A stretch of 64,000 nt of DNA from an uncultured Pirellulaceae bacterium (GTDB lineage: Bacteria; Planctomycetota; Planctomycetia; Pirellulales; Pirellulaceae): positions 1-64,000 of the forward strand of contig CALDHM010000001.1 in assembly GCA_937941455.1 (NCBI GenBank), given 5' to 3'. How positions within the stretch are numbered: the first letter of the stretch is position 1; each line of letters opens with the position of its first letter. Of the stretch, positions 9,107-20,406 are shown one piece after another. The translations under genes and the position numbers were made by a program. A model generated the notes under the pieces. That model was not told where the DNA came from, did not search any database, and was given only the letters and a program-made list of their open reading frames with translations.

Positions 9107-10210
9107 TCATGTGACTTCCAGGACGCGCGGTCCGATGGTATCCCAGCGCGGAGTGATGCCCAGGCCGGGCGCTGTACCGGCCCGCATAAATCCCTGCTCG
9201 CGCTGTGGTGCGCCCATGGCATTGCTGACGCTCACATAGCTATTGAAATCAGTGCTTGTGAAACGCAACTCCTCGGGTGTGCTGTGGGCCAGATGGGCGA
9301 TCGCCGCCGTCGTGATGTCGCCACCCCAGCTATCCTCGAGGGTCATTGCGATCCCGAGCGAAACGCAAAGATCGCGAATTTGTTTGGTTTTAGTAAGGCC
9401 CCCCAACTTGCTGATTTTCAAATTGACAACATCCATCGCCAGATCACTTTTGGCTCGCAAAAACATCTCGAGGCTATCGATGTTTTCGTCTAGGATAAAC
9501 GGATGGTCCGTCTGTCGGCGGACGGCCAAGCATTCTTCGTAGGTCAAGCAAGGCTGCTCAATGTAAACATCCAGATCGCGGACCGCGCGAACGACTCGGA
9601 CGGCTTCATGCTGCGTCCAACCCGTATTCGCGTCGGCCACAAGGCGATCGGTCGGTTCGATCATTCGGCGGGCAAGGCGAATGCGTTCGATATCTTCGTC
9701 GGGGTTGCCACCGACCTTCAGTTGGAACCGCGTGTAGCCCTGCCGACGATAACTCGCAACATTCTCGGCCATTTCTTCTGGCGGTAGTTGCGAAATGGCT
9801 CGATACAATCGAATCTGCTCGCCGAAGCGGCCACCGAGAAGCACACACACCGGCAGCCCCGTCGCTTGGCCCAGCAGATCCCAGCAGGCGATATCGATCC
9901 CCGATTTGACGTACGGGTGTCCCTTCAACGCCGCGTCCATCCGCTGGTTCAATCGCGTCAATTCCAGCGGGTCCCAGCCGATTAAATGCGGGGCAAGTTC
10001 ACGAAGGCCGGTGCGGACGCCTTCGGCGTAGGCAGGCAAATAGAATGGGCCCAGCGGGCAAACCTCCCCGTAGCCTACTCGCCCGCACTCTGTTTCTACC
10101 CCGACGATCGTGCTGTCGAATACGGACACCTCTTTGCCGCCCGACCAGCGATAGGCACCTTCGAGGAGTGGCAATTCAACACGATGCGCAAATATGCGAG
10201 CAATTTTCAT
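9107..10210 (-). CDS. Enolase-superfamily dehydratase/racemase, possibly cis-3-hydroxy-L-proline dehydratase-like
   Basis: 367 residues from ATG 10210; the track start at 10216 is a TTG two codons earlier. It has the mandelate racemase/muconate lactonizing fold: an N-terminal capping domain to about 125 ([18 protein letters not shown]), then the barrel with FQLKVGG (catalytic Lys), VADANTGW (first metal Asp), YIEQPC (second, Glu), ILDEN (third) and [10 protein letters not shown] (second Lys on the opposite side of the site). The pair of Lys residues and the [19 protein letters not shown] segment resemble proteins annotated as cis-3-hydroxyproline dehydratases or hydroxyproline-betaine epimerases. 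The substrate is inference; a sugar-acid dehydratase cannot be excluded. It is transcribed just ahead of the dihaem protein gene. Confidence 0.85.
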   Translation of the reverse strand: MKIARIFAHRVELPLLEGAYRWSGGKEVSVFDSTIVGVETECGRVGYGEVCPLGPFYLPAYAEGVRTGLRELAPHLIGWDPLELTRLNQRMDAALKGHPYVKSGIDIACWDLLGQATGLPVCVLLGGRFGEQIRLYRAISQLPPEEMAENVASYRRQGYTRFQLKVGGNPDEDIERIRLARRMIEPTDRLVADANTGWTQHEAVRVVRAVRDLDVYIEQPCLTYEECLAVRRQTDHPFILDENIDSLEMFLRAKSDLAMDVVNLKISKLGGLTKTKQIRDLCVSLGIAMTLEDSWGGDITTAAIAHLAHSTPEELRFTSTDFNSYVSVSNAMGAPQREQGFMRAGTAPGLGITPRWDTIGPRVLEVT

Positions 10211-10445
10211 GATCAACGAGTTAATTCACTTTTTCGAAATATGACGCGATCATCCAGAGGGGCGCTGGAACGCGCTGGGCCCATTGTAGGCAAAACGGCT
10301 GGTGACAGGTAGCCATGCAAAGTCCGGGACGCAACCAAATTACAGAGCCAGAGCGGATTTTCAATTGCAGCGCATACCAGAGGTCGCTTGAGCCGTCAGC
10401 TCAATCGCTTTGCTTTTCTTCGATCTTGGCTGGGTAACAATGAGC

Positions 10446-10769
10446 GATTCAGGTTGGCTCTTGATTCATGAGAAATTGTTTGAGCCGGCGTTGCAGGTCT
10501 TCGGCGACTAGGGGAAAATCGCTTGTCAGACGCTCTAACATGTCCTACCCGCGTTCGCGTTCCTCGAGATACTCCGCAAACAGCAGATCCACCGCGATCT
10601 GAGCGTCCCCCTCGAGCGCGCATTCCCGAATCATGTCGGCAGAAGAAAGGACTTCGCAGAGCACCCGGCGACGCTTGACCTCGAGCAGCATCGCATAGCC
10701 GGGGACACCCACGCTCGGATCCCTTGCGCGAAGTTGACCTCCACTCAGATTGTCCAGATCATGAATCAT
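10446..10769 (-). pseudogene. Remnant of the N-terminal segment of a Ser/Thr kinase gene
   Basis: The 74-residue ORF ends ...LLFAEYLEERERG at a TAG (10545-10547). The same frame then reads on as DMLERLTSDFPLVAEDLQRRLKQF before a final stop near 10446. Joined, this resembles the conserved leader of planctomycete kinases, in which an E-Y/F-L-x-x-x-E-x-G stretch precedes FPxLAxxLR-type residues just before the kinase domain. The kinase domain itself is absent. A decayed ECF sigma gene lies directly upstream on the same strand, the usual partner order in planctomycetes. Assignment is inference from motif and context; it could also be an unrelated small decayed gene. Confidence 0.4.
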
Positions 10770-10929
10770 CGAAACAAAGCCTTTTCTGCTTACGATTGTC
10801 TGCGTGTTGCGGCGGGCCTTGCGTCGGCGTCAATCAGCCCTGATGATTCATCGCAGGTAATCTGTCAACATTTCCCTAATAGCGATCCCCTGGAAATCCA
10901 CCGGCGCCGAAGCGATGGGCAAATCGTCA

Positions 10930-11449
10930 CAGTCCCAGTCCGAACGAAATCCGGTGCAAGGCCCATGAGAGTTTGATACGGCAAGCGGATGCCATCGATT
11001 TCATCCCACTAAAGGTTCTGTCGGCGATACTCCGCGATTTGCTGTTCGTCTTCGGATAGGCGATCTTGCGCCGACTCGATCAGTTCCCGCAATTCGATGA
11101 TTTTGCTGGGCGCCTCCTCGTGATCCAGGGACACCGCCAAGAGGCATTCGGACTGATCGACTTGCTTCTCGTCCCGTTTATCGCTAAGGATTCGCCGCGA
11201 GCCGGAGACTACTTTGTTCTTCGCCGTAGTCGTTTACTGACGGACCAAGTCCTGCTCTTTATGAAGTTCGAATTCGCCGTGCCGCACACGCAACGAGAAG
11301 CTGGCCATGAACCCTTGCACAAAATCAATCGAGTCATAGAACCGGGACAGCCGTGAATCGACCATTAGCAAGCGAATTTCGCGACGGACTAGGGGCTCAT
11401 ATTGCCTAACCAATTCTTCCGAGGCGGCAGCGTCACCTTGGCTTGACGT
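10930..11449 (-). pseudogene. Decayed ECF sigma factor (planctomycete type)
   Basis: No single ORF covers this, but one minus-strand frame reads GDAAASEELVRQYEPLVRRE, IRLLMVDSRLSRFYDSIDF, GEFELHKEQDLVRQ, a TAA (11234-11236), then TTTAKNKVVSGSRR, a long acidic middle, IIELRELIESAQDRLSEDEQ, IAEYRRQNL, a TAG (11009-11011), and WDEI. These correspond to sigma region 2 (YEPLVRRE, DSxD) and region 4 (RLSEDEQ...RRQNLxWDEI). After WDEI the helix-turn-helix continues only if the frame changes (a WALHRISFGLGL segment), so there is probably a frameshift too. Two in-frame stops plus a frameshift make it a pseudogene unless the stops are sequencing errors. It was probably co-transcribed with the kinase remnant downstream. 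Confidence 0.7.
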
Positions 11450-11813
11450 TCAAACAAAATCAAGAAGGCGGACTGATCCTTGTTGCTGGATATCGCCCAT
11501 GGCAACCCAATGAGTATGGCATCATTTCATCGCAACACCTCCCAGAATTACTTTTCACGCACCCGCCAATAAGTTTTTTTGGCAGTCTGCCTGTGTCAAT
11601 ACTCGCCGAGATTGCTCCCGTATCAAGGCACCGCCGAATCAACCGTCTATGTTTTTAAACATGGCATTCAGACACGCAGCAGGGCCAAGCCGAAGAGTTG
11701 AGACGGGATCAGCCGCGACTTGATCCGCTGGGAGGCCCTACATCACCTATCGCAAATTGTCCGTCCGGCGCACCTACGGGGCCGGAAAAAATCCTGGCAA
11801 ATAAAAAATAAGC
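11450..11813. other. Gap without a recognised gene
   Basis: Only short overlapping ORFs occur here and none has recognisable motifs. The stretch lies upstream of the decayed sigma factor and downstream of the squalene-cyclase-repeat gene, both on the minus strand. It may contain the former promoter of the sigma/kinase module and the terminator of the latter gene, but no clear hairpin was seen. Confidence 0.4.
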
Positions 11814-12968
11814 TCAACGCTGGTAGATCGGCAGCAGGCCGTGATCTAATTGCAAAATGATGAGGTTGCAGGCTGTGGCGTAAATGGCGTCGACCTCACC
11901 CGAATCCCAAGAACCGTTGGGCTTTTGTTGGTCGAGAATGCGGCGAAAGAGTTTGGCGCGAAAGGGGAGCCATTCGGCGTCACCTTGCCGATAGACCACT
12001 TGGCTGTAATACAGATAAGTGTAGTGCCAATGTCCGTACTGATTTCCGTTGCAGTCGTGCAACGTACGCTTGGCGTAGGCCCACATTTCGGGGATGTGGG
12101 GGCTTTGGTCGTCACCGGCGTTGTAGAGTGCTGCCAAGGCCGCGGCCGTAATCGGCGGCCGGCTATCGCCTAGCGAGGAAGAACTGTAGGAAATGCCCCC
12201 ATCCTTATTCTTGCATTTGTAAATGTATTGAATGGCATCGTCGATGACTTTCTTCGGCACGACCAGTCCCGCATTGCGACAGGCACGCAAGCCTTGCACT
12301 TGTGTGACGGTGGTTGAGCCTTCGTCAAAATCCTCTTGTTCGCCACTCACGTAGCCCCAGCCCCCCGCCTTGGTTTGGGCTCGCCCGCTGAACACGATCG
12401 CCCGATCGAGAACGTCGGTGAGTTCCTTGCGCCGTTCGGCGTCCTCTTCCTCTCCCAGGACTTGCGAAAGAAAGAGCATCGCGAAACCATGGCCGTAGGT
12501 GTAGCGATCGTCCTTCTGCGGGTCGCCAATCAATCCATTCTTGCGGCAGCGCGTCATCAGGAAATCGGCGCAAGCGCGAATCGGCTTCGAAAATGTCCCT
12601 TGCACCGTCGTGGAACCGGAACAGATCAAGGCGATGCCCGCTAATGCTGCGATCGCGGTCGGGTAATAATCGACATTCCAGTGACCGAGAGGCGTTTGTT
12701 GCGCGACGAGCCAGTCGAGGCCTTTGGTCAGGCCGAGTTGGAGGCGTTTCTCGAATTCAGGATTCTTCCGCGGTGGGACTGGTTCTTGGAAGCAAGCCGT
12801 GGCTGAGCTCGACATGGCCAGTGTCATCGGCAGGGACGATGCGGCCAACAGCCACTCCCGCCGCGAAACTCCACAGTCACGGCGAAACCAAGCGCCAGCG
12901 AAAGGACCGAGTAGCCACATACTGCACAAGAATACCGTCGAAAACTGGTAAACCAACTTCGGCGGCAT
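11814..12968 (-). CDS. Exported prenyltransferase/squalene-oxidase-repeat protein
   Basis: 384 residues. The N-terminus holds a hydrophobic stretch and then CGVSRREWLLAASSLPM, a plausible twin-arginine signal, so export in a folded state is likely. The rest is an alpha/alpha-barrel of prenyltransferase/squalene-cyclase type repeats: GLDWLVAQQTPLGHW, TKAGGWGYVSG, YKCKNKDGGISYSSSS, LDQQKPNGSWDSG. The DxDD motif of squalene-hopene cyclases is not seen, and the protein is much shorter than those enzymes (about 630), so a cyclase activity is unlikely. Such proteins are numerous in planctomycetes and their role is unknown. An internal ATG at about 12917 (MWLLGP) is an alternative start. Single gene. 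Confidence 0.82.
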   Translation of the reverse strand: MPPKLVYQFSTVFLCSMWLLGPFAGAWFRRDCGVSRREWLLAASSLPMTLAMSSSATACFQEPVPPRKNPEFEKRLQLGLTKGLDWLVAQQTPLGHWNVDYYPTAIAALAGIALICSGSTTVQGTFSKPIRACADFLMTRCRKNGLIGDPQKDDRYTYGHGFAMLFLSQVLGEEEDAERRKELTDVLDRAIVFSGRAQTKAGGWGYVSGEQEDFDEGSTTVTQVQGLRACRNAGLVVPKKVIDDAIQYIYKCKNKDGGISYSSSSLGDSRPPITAAALAALYNAGDDQSPHIPEMWAYAKRTLHDCNGNQYGHWHYTYLYYSQVVYRQGDAEWLPFRAKLFRRILDQQKPNGSWDSGEVDAIYATACNLIILQLDHGLLPIYQR

Positions 12969-13110
12969 CGCCTAAGCTTACCGCCCAGGAGTTCCATCCT
13001 AGGGTGGACACATTGAACCGACAACGCCAGGAGAGAAAATGCGGCGACAAGGGCGGGGCTTTACCGCTGGCGGAGGTCACAATTCCCAGCACCAGCGTCG
13101 GAAAACTGTA

Positions 13111-13207
13111 GCCACGGGTGCCAACCCGTGGAAAAATCACAGGCGACGCCAACGCCGAACGCGAAAATCCCGATAGCATACCGCAGCCACGAGTGCCAAA
13201 ACGTGGC
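13111..13207. repeat. Two copies of a CCACGGGT/ACCCGTGG-type palindromic repeat
   Basis: 13112-13131 reads CCACGGGTGCCAACCCGTGG, with perfect 8-base arms and a 4-base centre. 13186-13207 (GCCACGAGTGCCAAAACGTGGC) is a degenerate second copy. A related hairpin occurs at 27499-27515. Together they look like a dispersed REP-like family. A link to the dead RAYT-type transposase at the left edge is possible but only inferred. The surrounding 12969-13284 has no gene. Confidence 0.6.
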
Positions 13208-13284
13208 CGAATAGATGCTGCGAACACACCACTTGCCAGAAAACGCTCAGCCGTGGCCGCAGCCCCAGCCAAGTGCATCACGAC

Positions 13285-13488
13285 CTATTTGAGCTGCCTG
13301 TAAGTCAGAAAACTAAAGGTGGCAATGGTCCCGGAACCGATCACAAAGATAATGTCCAGAATCACGTTCGTGTAACGAAAGGGAGCGACGTCGCTCATTC
13401 CCAGCAGGCCCAACAGCAAATCAGCAAAAAACAGGAGGAATACCAATCCCGCAACTGCCAAAGAAAATATGCAGAGGCCTTTCAGCAT
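13285..13488 (-). CDS. Small two-helix membrane protein, unknown function
   Basis: 67 residues from ATG 13488 (MLKGLCIFSL), preferred over the track's 13536 start because AGGGA lies about 9 bases upstream and the extra 16 residues are polar and atypical. Two hydrophobic helices (LAVAGLVFLLFFADLLLGLLG and ILDIIFVIGSGTIATFSF) are joined by a short polar loop, and the protein ends YRQLK. I recognise it only as a type of short inner-membrane protein common in planctomycetes. No neighbour on the same strand suggests a function. Confidence 0.6.
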   Translation of the reverse strand: MLKGLCIFSLAVAGLVFLLFFADLLLGLLGMSDVAPFRYTNVILDIIFVIGSGTIATFSFLTYRQLK

Positions 13489-13812
13489 TGCGCAATGATC
13501 CCTGTTCGAATACGCCAAGTGCCCAGCGGCAGTCATGTTTGCACCGAGCCCTACCCAATATCGGCAACTAGGTTAGTATAATTGGGCTTTTGTAACTGTC
13601 ACCCCCGCAGGATCGACGAAACCGGGCATTTTGTCACGATCGGGGGACTTTGACCAGCGGACGTTCGCCGTATTTGCCGGTTGTGCGGACCAAACAACTC
13701 AGAAATCGAGGGGGGAAACACCGACTGCCGAGCCGCACGGTTGTTGTCGGGGACACCGAGAAATGAATGTCAAGTTTCGCCAAAGCGGTTTCGATCAGCC
13801 TAGGGACACCGC

Positions 13813-14310
13813 ATGAAAATCGCAGTTTATACCGGATCATTCGATCCGATTACCCTCGGGCATTTGAATGTGATTCAGCGCAGTAGCGCACTGGTGGATC
13901 GCCTCGTGGTTGGCATTGGCGACAATCAGGACAAGCGTCCTTTGTTTGCGCCCCACGAACGGATGCAATTGATCCGGCGAGTGATTCGCGATTTGGAGAA
14001 TGTGGAAGTTCAAGTCTTTTCCGGACTGGCCGTCAACTTCGTCAAGGCGTGCGGAGCAACTGTCATGATCCGCGGGGTACGCCCGCTGACCGACATTGCC
14101 GCCGAGTTCACCATGTCGATGGCCAACCGCCGTCTTGATCCGGGACTGGAAACGATTTTTTTGATGGCTGACGGAGATTACGCCCATGTGTCGAGCAGCC
14201 TTATCAAACAGATTACGCCACTGGCTGACGATTATCAGTTGGCTCAATTTTTGCCTGCCGAAATCATCCCTGATTTGCGGGCGAAGTTGGCAGCGAAAGC
14301 CTCTGGTTGA
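13813..14310 (+). CDS. coaD: Phosphopantetheine adenylyltransferase
   Basis: 165 residues, the normal length. It transfers AMP to 4'-phosphopantetheine in the fourth step of coenzyme A synthesis, in the cytoplasm. The nucleotidyltransferase signature TGSFDPITLGH (TxGH at about 14-17), the RGVRPLTDIAAEF segment and the ISSS/T-type motif (HVSSSLIKQI) are all present. An AGGGA sequence precedes the ATG. The APH-type gene begins 25 bases downstream on the same strand, so the two are probably co-transcribed with the M28 peptidase gene. A TATAAT sequence occurs at 13577-13582, about 230 bases upstream, without a good -35. Confidence 0.96.
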   Translation: MKIAVYTGSFDPITLGHLNVIQRSSALVDRLVVGIGDNQDKRPLFAPHERMQLIRRVIRDLENVEVQVFSGLAVNFVKACGATVMIRGVRPLTDIAAEFTMSMANRRLDPGLETIFLMADGDYAHVSSSLIKQITPLADDYQLAQFLPAEIIPDLRAKLAAKASG

Positions 14311-14335
14311 ACGCGGCAGTAACCGCCGTTAGACG

Positions 14336-15319
14336 ATGAATGTGCTGACCGCCGTATTGGAAGCGTTCGGTATTGCGGCCGCTGAAGTTCAAGCGGTGCC
14401 GCGCCCAGGCTTCAGTAGCGCTTCGGTCATCAAGGTTGTCGCGAGCGATCAATCGGAATATTGCGTGAAGCAAACCGCAACCGCGGCGACCACCAACGAG
14501 ACACTTTCGCTTGCGTATCGAGTGCTCAGCCAGGCGTATCAATCCGGGTGCGATTTTATTCCTGTTCCTCGCTTGGCGGTCAGCGGCCAACCGTGGTACG
14601 AACGGGGCGGATTACGGTGGGAGGTCTGCAACTGGCTCCCTGGAGCGGCGGATTTCAATCTGCGGCCGTCTCGCGAGAGACTGCATGCTGCCGTCGAGGC
14701 CGTCGCGCAATTCCATGCGGCCGCCCAGTGCGGCGCGGCCACTTGGGGAGTTTCCCCAGCCATCGCACGGCGGCTCGCGTTGCTTCGGCAACTGCCCGAA
14801 CGTTACCGCGCGCTGATTTCGGCGAACTTTACGACCACGATCGAGGAAAAACTTCCGGCGGCTCGAGTGTTACGGCGGATACCGGATCTGCACCCGGAAT
14901 GCCAACGACAAGGCGAGTTTTTCGCCAGTCGGCCATGGCAATTGCAGCCAGTGCATGGTGATTTGTGGCATGATCATCTGCTGTTCACAGGAAATCGGCT
15001 GGCGGGAATGATCGACTTTTCCGCGCTGAAAATCGACGTGCCCCAACTCGACTGGGGGCGCATGGTATCCAGTCTGCGCATCGAGGAGTGTATCCCACGG
15101 AACGAGTTTTTTTTGTCGCTCGAGGATTGTCGCCAACAAAGAATCTCACCGCATGAAATCCAAGCCATTCGCTGGTTTGGCCGAGTCACCTTAGTGCTCG
15201 GGACTTTGTACTGGATCGAAAGAATCCAGCGGACGGGTGCGGAGTGCGGCGACAGCAGCCACGCTTGGGAACGTTTCGCCGACCTATGCCATCAACTAGA
15301 ATTGGATCTCGGCGAATGA
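14336..15319 (+). CDS. APH-family phosphotransferase of unknown substrate
   Basis: 327 residues with the aminoglycoside phosphotransferase/choline kinase fold. The N-lobe carries YCVKQ (ATP-binding Lys). The C-lobe has VHGDLWHDHLLF, where the catalytic Asp follows HG, and GMIDFSALKIDVPQLDWGR, which supplies the metal-binding DF. Related proteins phosphorylate small molecules such as homoserine, sugars or antibiotics, and sequence alone does not tell which. Position between coaD and a secreted peptidase gives no pathway hint. A resistance role should not be assumed. Its stop TGA directly abuts an ATG used by the track for the next gene. Confidence 0.85.
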   Translation: MNVLTAVLEAFGIAAAEVQAVPRPGFSSASVIKVVASDQSEYCVKQTATAATTNETLSLAYRVLSQAYQSGCDFIPVPRLAVSGQPWYERGGLRWEVCNWLPGAADFNLRPSRERLHAAVEAVAQFHAAAQCGAATWGVSPAIARRLALLRQLPERYRALISANFTTTIEEKLPAARVLRRIPDLHPECQRQGEFFASRPWQLQPVHGDLWHDHLLFTGNRLAGMIDFSALKIDVPQLDWGRMVSSLRIEECIPRNEFFLSLEDCRQQRISPHEIQAIRWFGRVTLVLGTLYWIERIQRTGAECGDSSHAWERFADLCHQLELDLGE

Positions 15320-15358
15320 ATGTCCCGCTCCCAATGTTTTCGCAGAACTGAATCCGAG

Positions 15359-16813
15359 ATGAAAAAACGACAGAGCCAAGTAGAATGTGCCGTTTGGTTG
15401 ACACGCTATTTACTACTCAGCGCTGCTGCCTGTTATACTTTTTGGCCGAGCATCGCGGCAGCATGGCAGCAGGCGATTGGCGAAGCGCATGCAGCAGCGT
15501 TGGCCCGAATTGAAGAACCAAGTGTCGCGGCGAGTCTTAAATTTCTGGCGAGCGATGAACTTGCCGGGCGGGGTACGGGCACTCCCGAATACGCGATCGC
15601 AGCCGCTTATGTTGCAAGTCGTTTTCAAGCGGCGGGGCTTGAAGGGGGGGGCGACCAAGGGACGTTCTACCACACGAAAGAGATCCAATTGTCTTTGATG
15701 CCCGGCCGGGGAATCGAATTCGCCTCGCCGCAAGGGCAGACACTGCCGTTTCTCGGAGTGCTGGCAGCGACCGATCAAGAGGTTGCTGCTGCGGGGGCAG
15801 TGCAAAAGCTCAACCTCCGCGAAATTCCCGAGGACGGAGAGATCGCCGCAGTCGTCTTGGCTGAGCTCCGTTCGCCGTCGCCGCCAGCCCGCGCGGTCCA
15901 AGCCATTTTAGCAAACGCCGCGGCCAAACTAAGCGCACGGGGTGCGCGAGCGCTCCTGCTGGCTGTCGACCCCAACGACGATTTGGTGAAAAACTCGCTG
16001 AGAAGTACGATTCAGCCTCGTGTCGTTGATCCGCGAACCAATCTGGCGATTCCCATCGTGTTGATCGATCAAAACCTGACGAACCAACTCGAGCAAGTTC
16101 AACTCAAGGTGCCTCCAAGAATTCTGCAGTCCTATCGAGCGAAAAATGTCATCGGCATGATACGCGGCAGCGATCCTGTCCTGGCCGCAGAGGCCGTCGT
16201 CTTCTCAGCGCATCTCGATCACTTGGGACGTGCTCCGAACGATCCTGAACAGATCTACAACGGAGCCGACGACAACGCCTCGGGGGTTACTGCGGTGCTG
16301 TCGCTGGCCGATGCCTTTGGAGCCAGCGCGATACGCCCGCAGCGGACGTTGCTGTTCATGGCATTCTGGGGGGAAGAGTCGGGGCTGTTGGGATCGCGCG
16401 ACTTTGCCGCGCGGCCAACTTGGCCGTTGGAAAAAATCGTGGCCAACATCAATATCGAGATGATTGGACGGCCGGAACCAGGGGCTACGAAAAAGATTTG
16501 GGTAACGGGTTGGGAGAAAAGCGATTTGGGGACCATCATGAATGAGGCTTCTCAGGAAGTCGGCGTGACTATTTTTGAACACCCCAGGTACAGTTCGATG
16601 CTGTATCGCTCTAGCGATAATTGGTCGTTTGCCGAAAAGGGGGTGGTGGCCCATAGTTTTTCGGCAGGCTCGTTGCATGGAGACTACCATCAACCAACGG
16701 ACGACTGGGAGAAGCTGGATACGCAGCACATGACCGAGGTCATCCGCGGACTATATTTCGGCAGTTTGCCGCTCACGTCGGGCCAAGCCAAACCCAAGCC
16801 TGCTGCAAAATGA
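15359..16813 (+). CDS. Exported M28-family zinc aminopeptidase
   Basis: 484 residues from ATG 15359 (MKKRQSQ); the track's start at 15320 abuts the previous stop but would place 13 polar residues before the signal peptide (LTRYLLLSAAACYTFW...AAAW). The metal ligands of the M28 family are visible: SAHLDHLG (His), NGADDNASGV (bridging Asp), FWGEESGLLGS (catalytic Glu and ligand Glu), IEMIGR, and a C-terminal AHSFSAGSLHGDYH region (last His). A protease-associated-type insert precedes the catalytic domain. It probably removes N-terminal residues from peptides outside the cytoplasm, aiding nutrition. It is likely the third gene of the coaD transcript. Confidence 0.9.
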   Translation: MKKRQSQVECAVWLTRYLLLSAAACYTFWPSIAAAWQQAIGEAHAAALARIEEPSVAASLKFLASDELAGRGTGTPEYAIAAAYVASRFQAAGLEGGGDQGTFYHTKEIQLSLMPGRGIEFASPQGQTLPFLGVLAATDQEVAAAGAVQKLNLREIPEDGEIAAVVLAELRSPSPPARAVQAILANAAAKLSARGARALLLAVDPNDDLVKNSLRSTIQPRVVDPRTNLAIPIVLIDQNLTNQLEQVQLKVPPRILQSYRAKNVIGMIRGSDPVLAAEAVVFSAHLDHLGRAPNDPEQIYNGADDNASGVTAVLSLADAFGASAIRPQRTLLFMAFWGEESGLLGSRDFAARPTWPLEKIVANINIEMIGRPEPGATKKIWVTGWEKSDLGTIMNEASQEVGVTIFEHPRYSSMLYRSSDNWSFAEKGVVAHSFSAGSLHGDYHQPTDDWEKLDTQHMTEVIRGLYFGSLPLTSGQAKPKPAAK

Positions 16814-16863
16814 ATACTTATTGCAGCAATCGAGCTGCCAACGCAACAATGTAGTTATTCGCA

Positions 16864-17076
16864 TCAATAATGGGGTGGTTTGTCATCGACCAACGTTCGC
16901 GTCGGATCGATGCGGATCGTCTCGAGGAGGGACGACAAGCGGGCGACGGCCTGTTCCAGCAAATCGATGCGGCGCTTATCGACCAGCATCATCTCGTTTT
17001 GTTTTTCAAAGTCGCGTTGCAAGAGCCCTAAATTGGTTTCAAGCTCGATCAGCTTTCGCTCCAGATCTTTCGGCAT
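16864..17076 (-). CDS. slyX: SlyX-family protein
   Basis: 70 residues, the usual length. It is a predicted coiled coil for most of its length (heptads through LIELETNLGLLQRDFEKQ and IDLLEQAVARLSSLLE) and ends with the family's DKPPHY-type tail. An AAGGAG site lies about 8 bases before the ATG, supporting the start. SlyX is a widespread small protein of unknown molecular role. It is transcribed toward the M28 peptidase gene (convergent). Confidence 0.88.
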   Translation of the reverse strand: MPKDLERKLIELETNLGLLQRDFEKQNEMMLVDKRRIDLLEQAVARLSSLLETIRIDPTRTLVDDKPPHY

Positions 17077-17517
17077 GGAACTTCTCCTTGATGAAACAGT
17101 GCTGCGGTTCGCCGTGCGATGCTAGTCCCAACCTAAATGTCCCGTTCGCTCCTGTCACGAGGTGGCCGCCCGTTGCTGTTTACCCGAGAGTGAACGATGC
17201 ACCAACAAAACTTTGGGAAATTCGGTATTTGCCGACCAAAACTTCGCCGTTCGTGGGGAAGATGCGGGGTAACTATCGGCGAAGCTCAAGGTTTGGGAGA
17301 ACGTGCGACAGGTACGGATCAAATTTCGAGAATTCGCAGTCGCGGACGCTCCTGGCTCCGACGCGAGCGGTCGCAGAAAGTCGTGCCTGATACGAGCCTG
17401 ACGGAACCGGGGTGACACCAATCTGGTGAACCGAGATAGCCGCGGGGAACTGTCGCTAGTGCTGCGGGCTCGGATTTTAACGGGTGACCGGTCGCTACAG
17501 AGTTGGCTGTTGGGGAA
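17077..17517. other. Gap downstream of the ATP synthase operon
   Basis: The overlapping short ORFs here have no recognisable motifs. The stretch should contain the terminator of the minus-strand atp operon. A CCGAG...CTCGG pair occurs near 17423-17475, but there is no T-tract, so I do not call it a terminator. Confidence 0.4.
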
Positions 17518-17916
17518 TCAGGAGTTCTTTTGAGCGACGCGGAGTTGGGCGCGGGCTTGAGCCAAGGTGCGATTTTTCAGCTCCACCATCTCGAATTTGT
17601 CGTCGGCGTTGATCTTGACATCGTCGAGGATTTTGTGGGCCGCGGCGACATCGATTTTGTTGGGAAACTCTGAGCGGCCCGTGATGACCGAGACCCGGTT
17701 GTTGAGGACTTGGACGAAGCCCCCATCGACATAGAATCGAATGGTCTCATTTCCGGCCGTTACCCGCAACTCGCCCGGGGCTAGTCGCCCAATCATTGCC
17801 GCATGGCCCGCCAAGATGCCGGCCTCGCCATCAAACAGCGGGACGACGACCATTTCGGCCTCGCGGTCGAAGGTGGTCGATTCAGGCGTGACGATGGAAA
17901 CGTGCAGCTTGCTCAT
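17518..17916 (-). CDS. atpC: F-type ATP synthase epsilon subunit
   Basis: 132 residues, the usual length. The subunit belongs to the F1 central stalk, couples rotation to catalysis and can inhibit ATP hydrolysis. The N-terminal beta-sandwich is evident (LHVSIVTPESTTF, GILAGHAAMIGRLAPGEL, FYVDGGFVQVLNNRVSVI), followed by a shortened C-terminal helical hairpin (TLAQARAQLRVAQKN). It is the last gene of the minus-strand atp operon, 47 bases after atpD. Confidence 0.96.
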   Translation of the reverse strand: MSKLHVSIVTPESTTFDREAEMVVVPLFDGEAGILAGHAAMIGRLAPGELRVTAGNETIRFYVDGGFVQVLNNRVSVITGRSEFPNKIDVAAAHKILDDVKINADDKFEMVELKNRTLAQARAQLRVAQKNS

Positions 17917-17963
17917 GGCAGACCTTTGACGATGTCAGATAAACGCGATTCGACCGCTGTGAA

Positions 17964-20353
<2,390 letters not shown>

Positions 20354-20406
20354 GAGTGTCTGTCAATCTGCGAACGTGGGAACGTAACGAATAACGAGTC
20401 TGCCGA

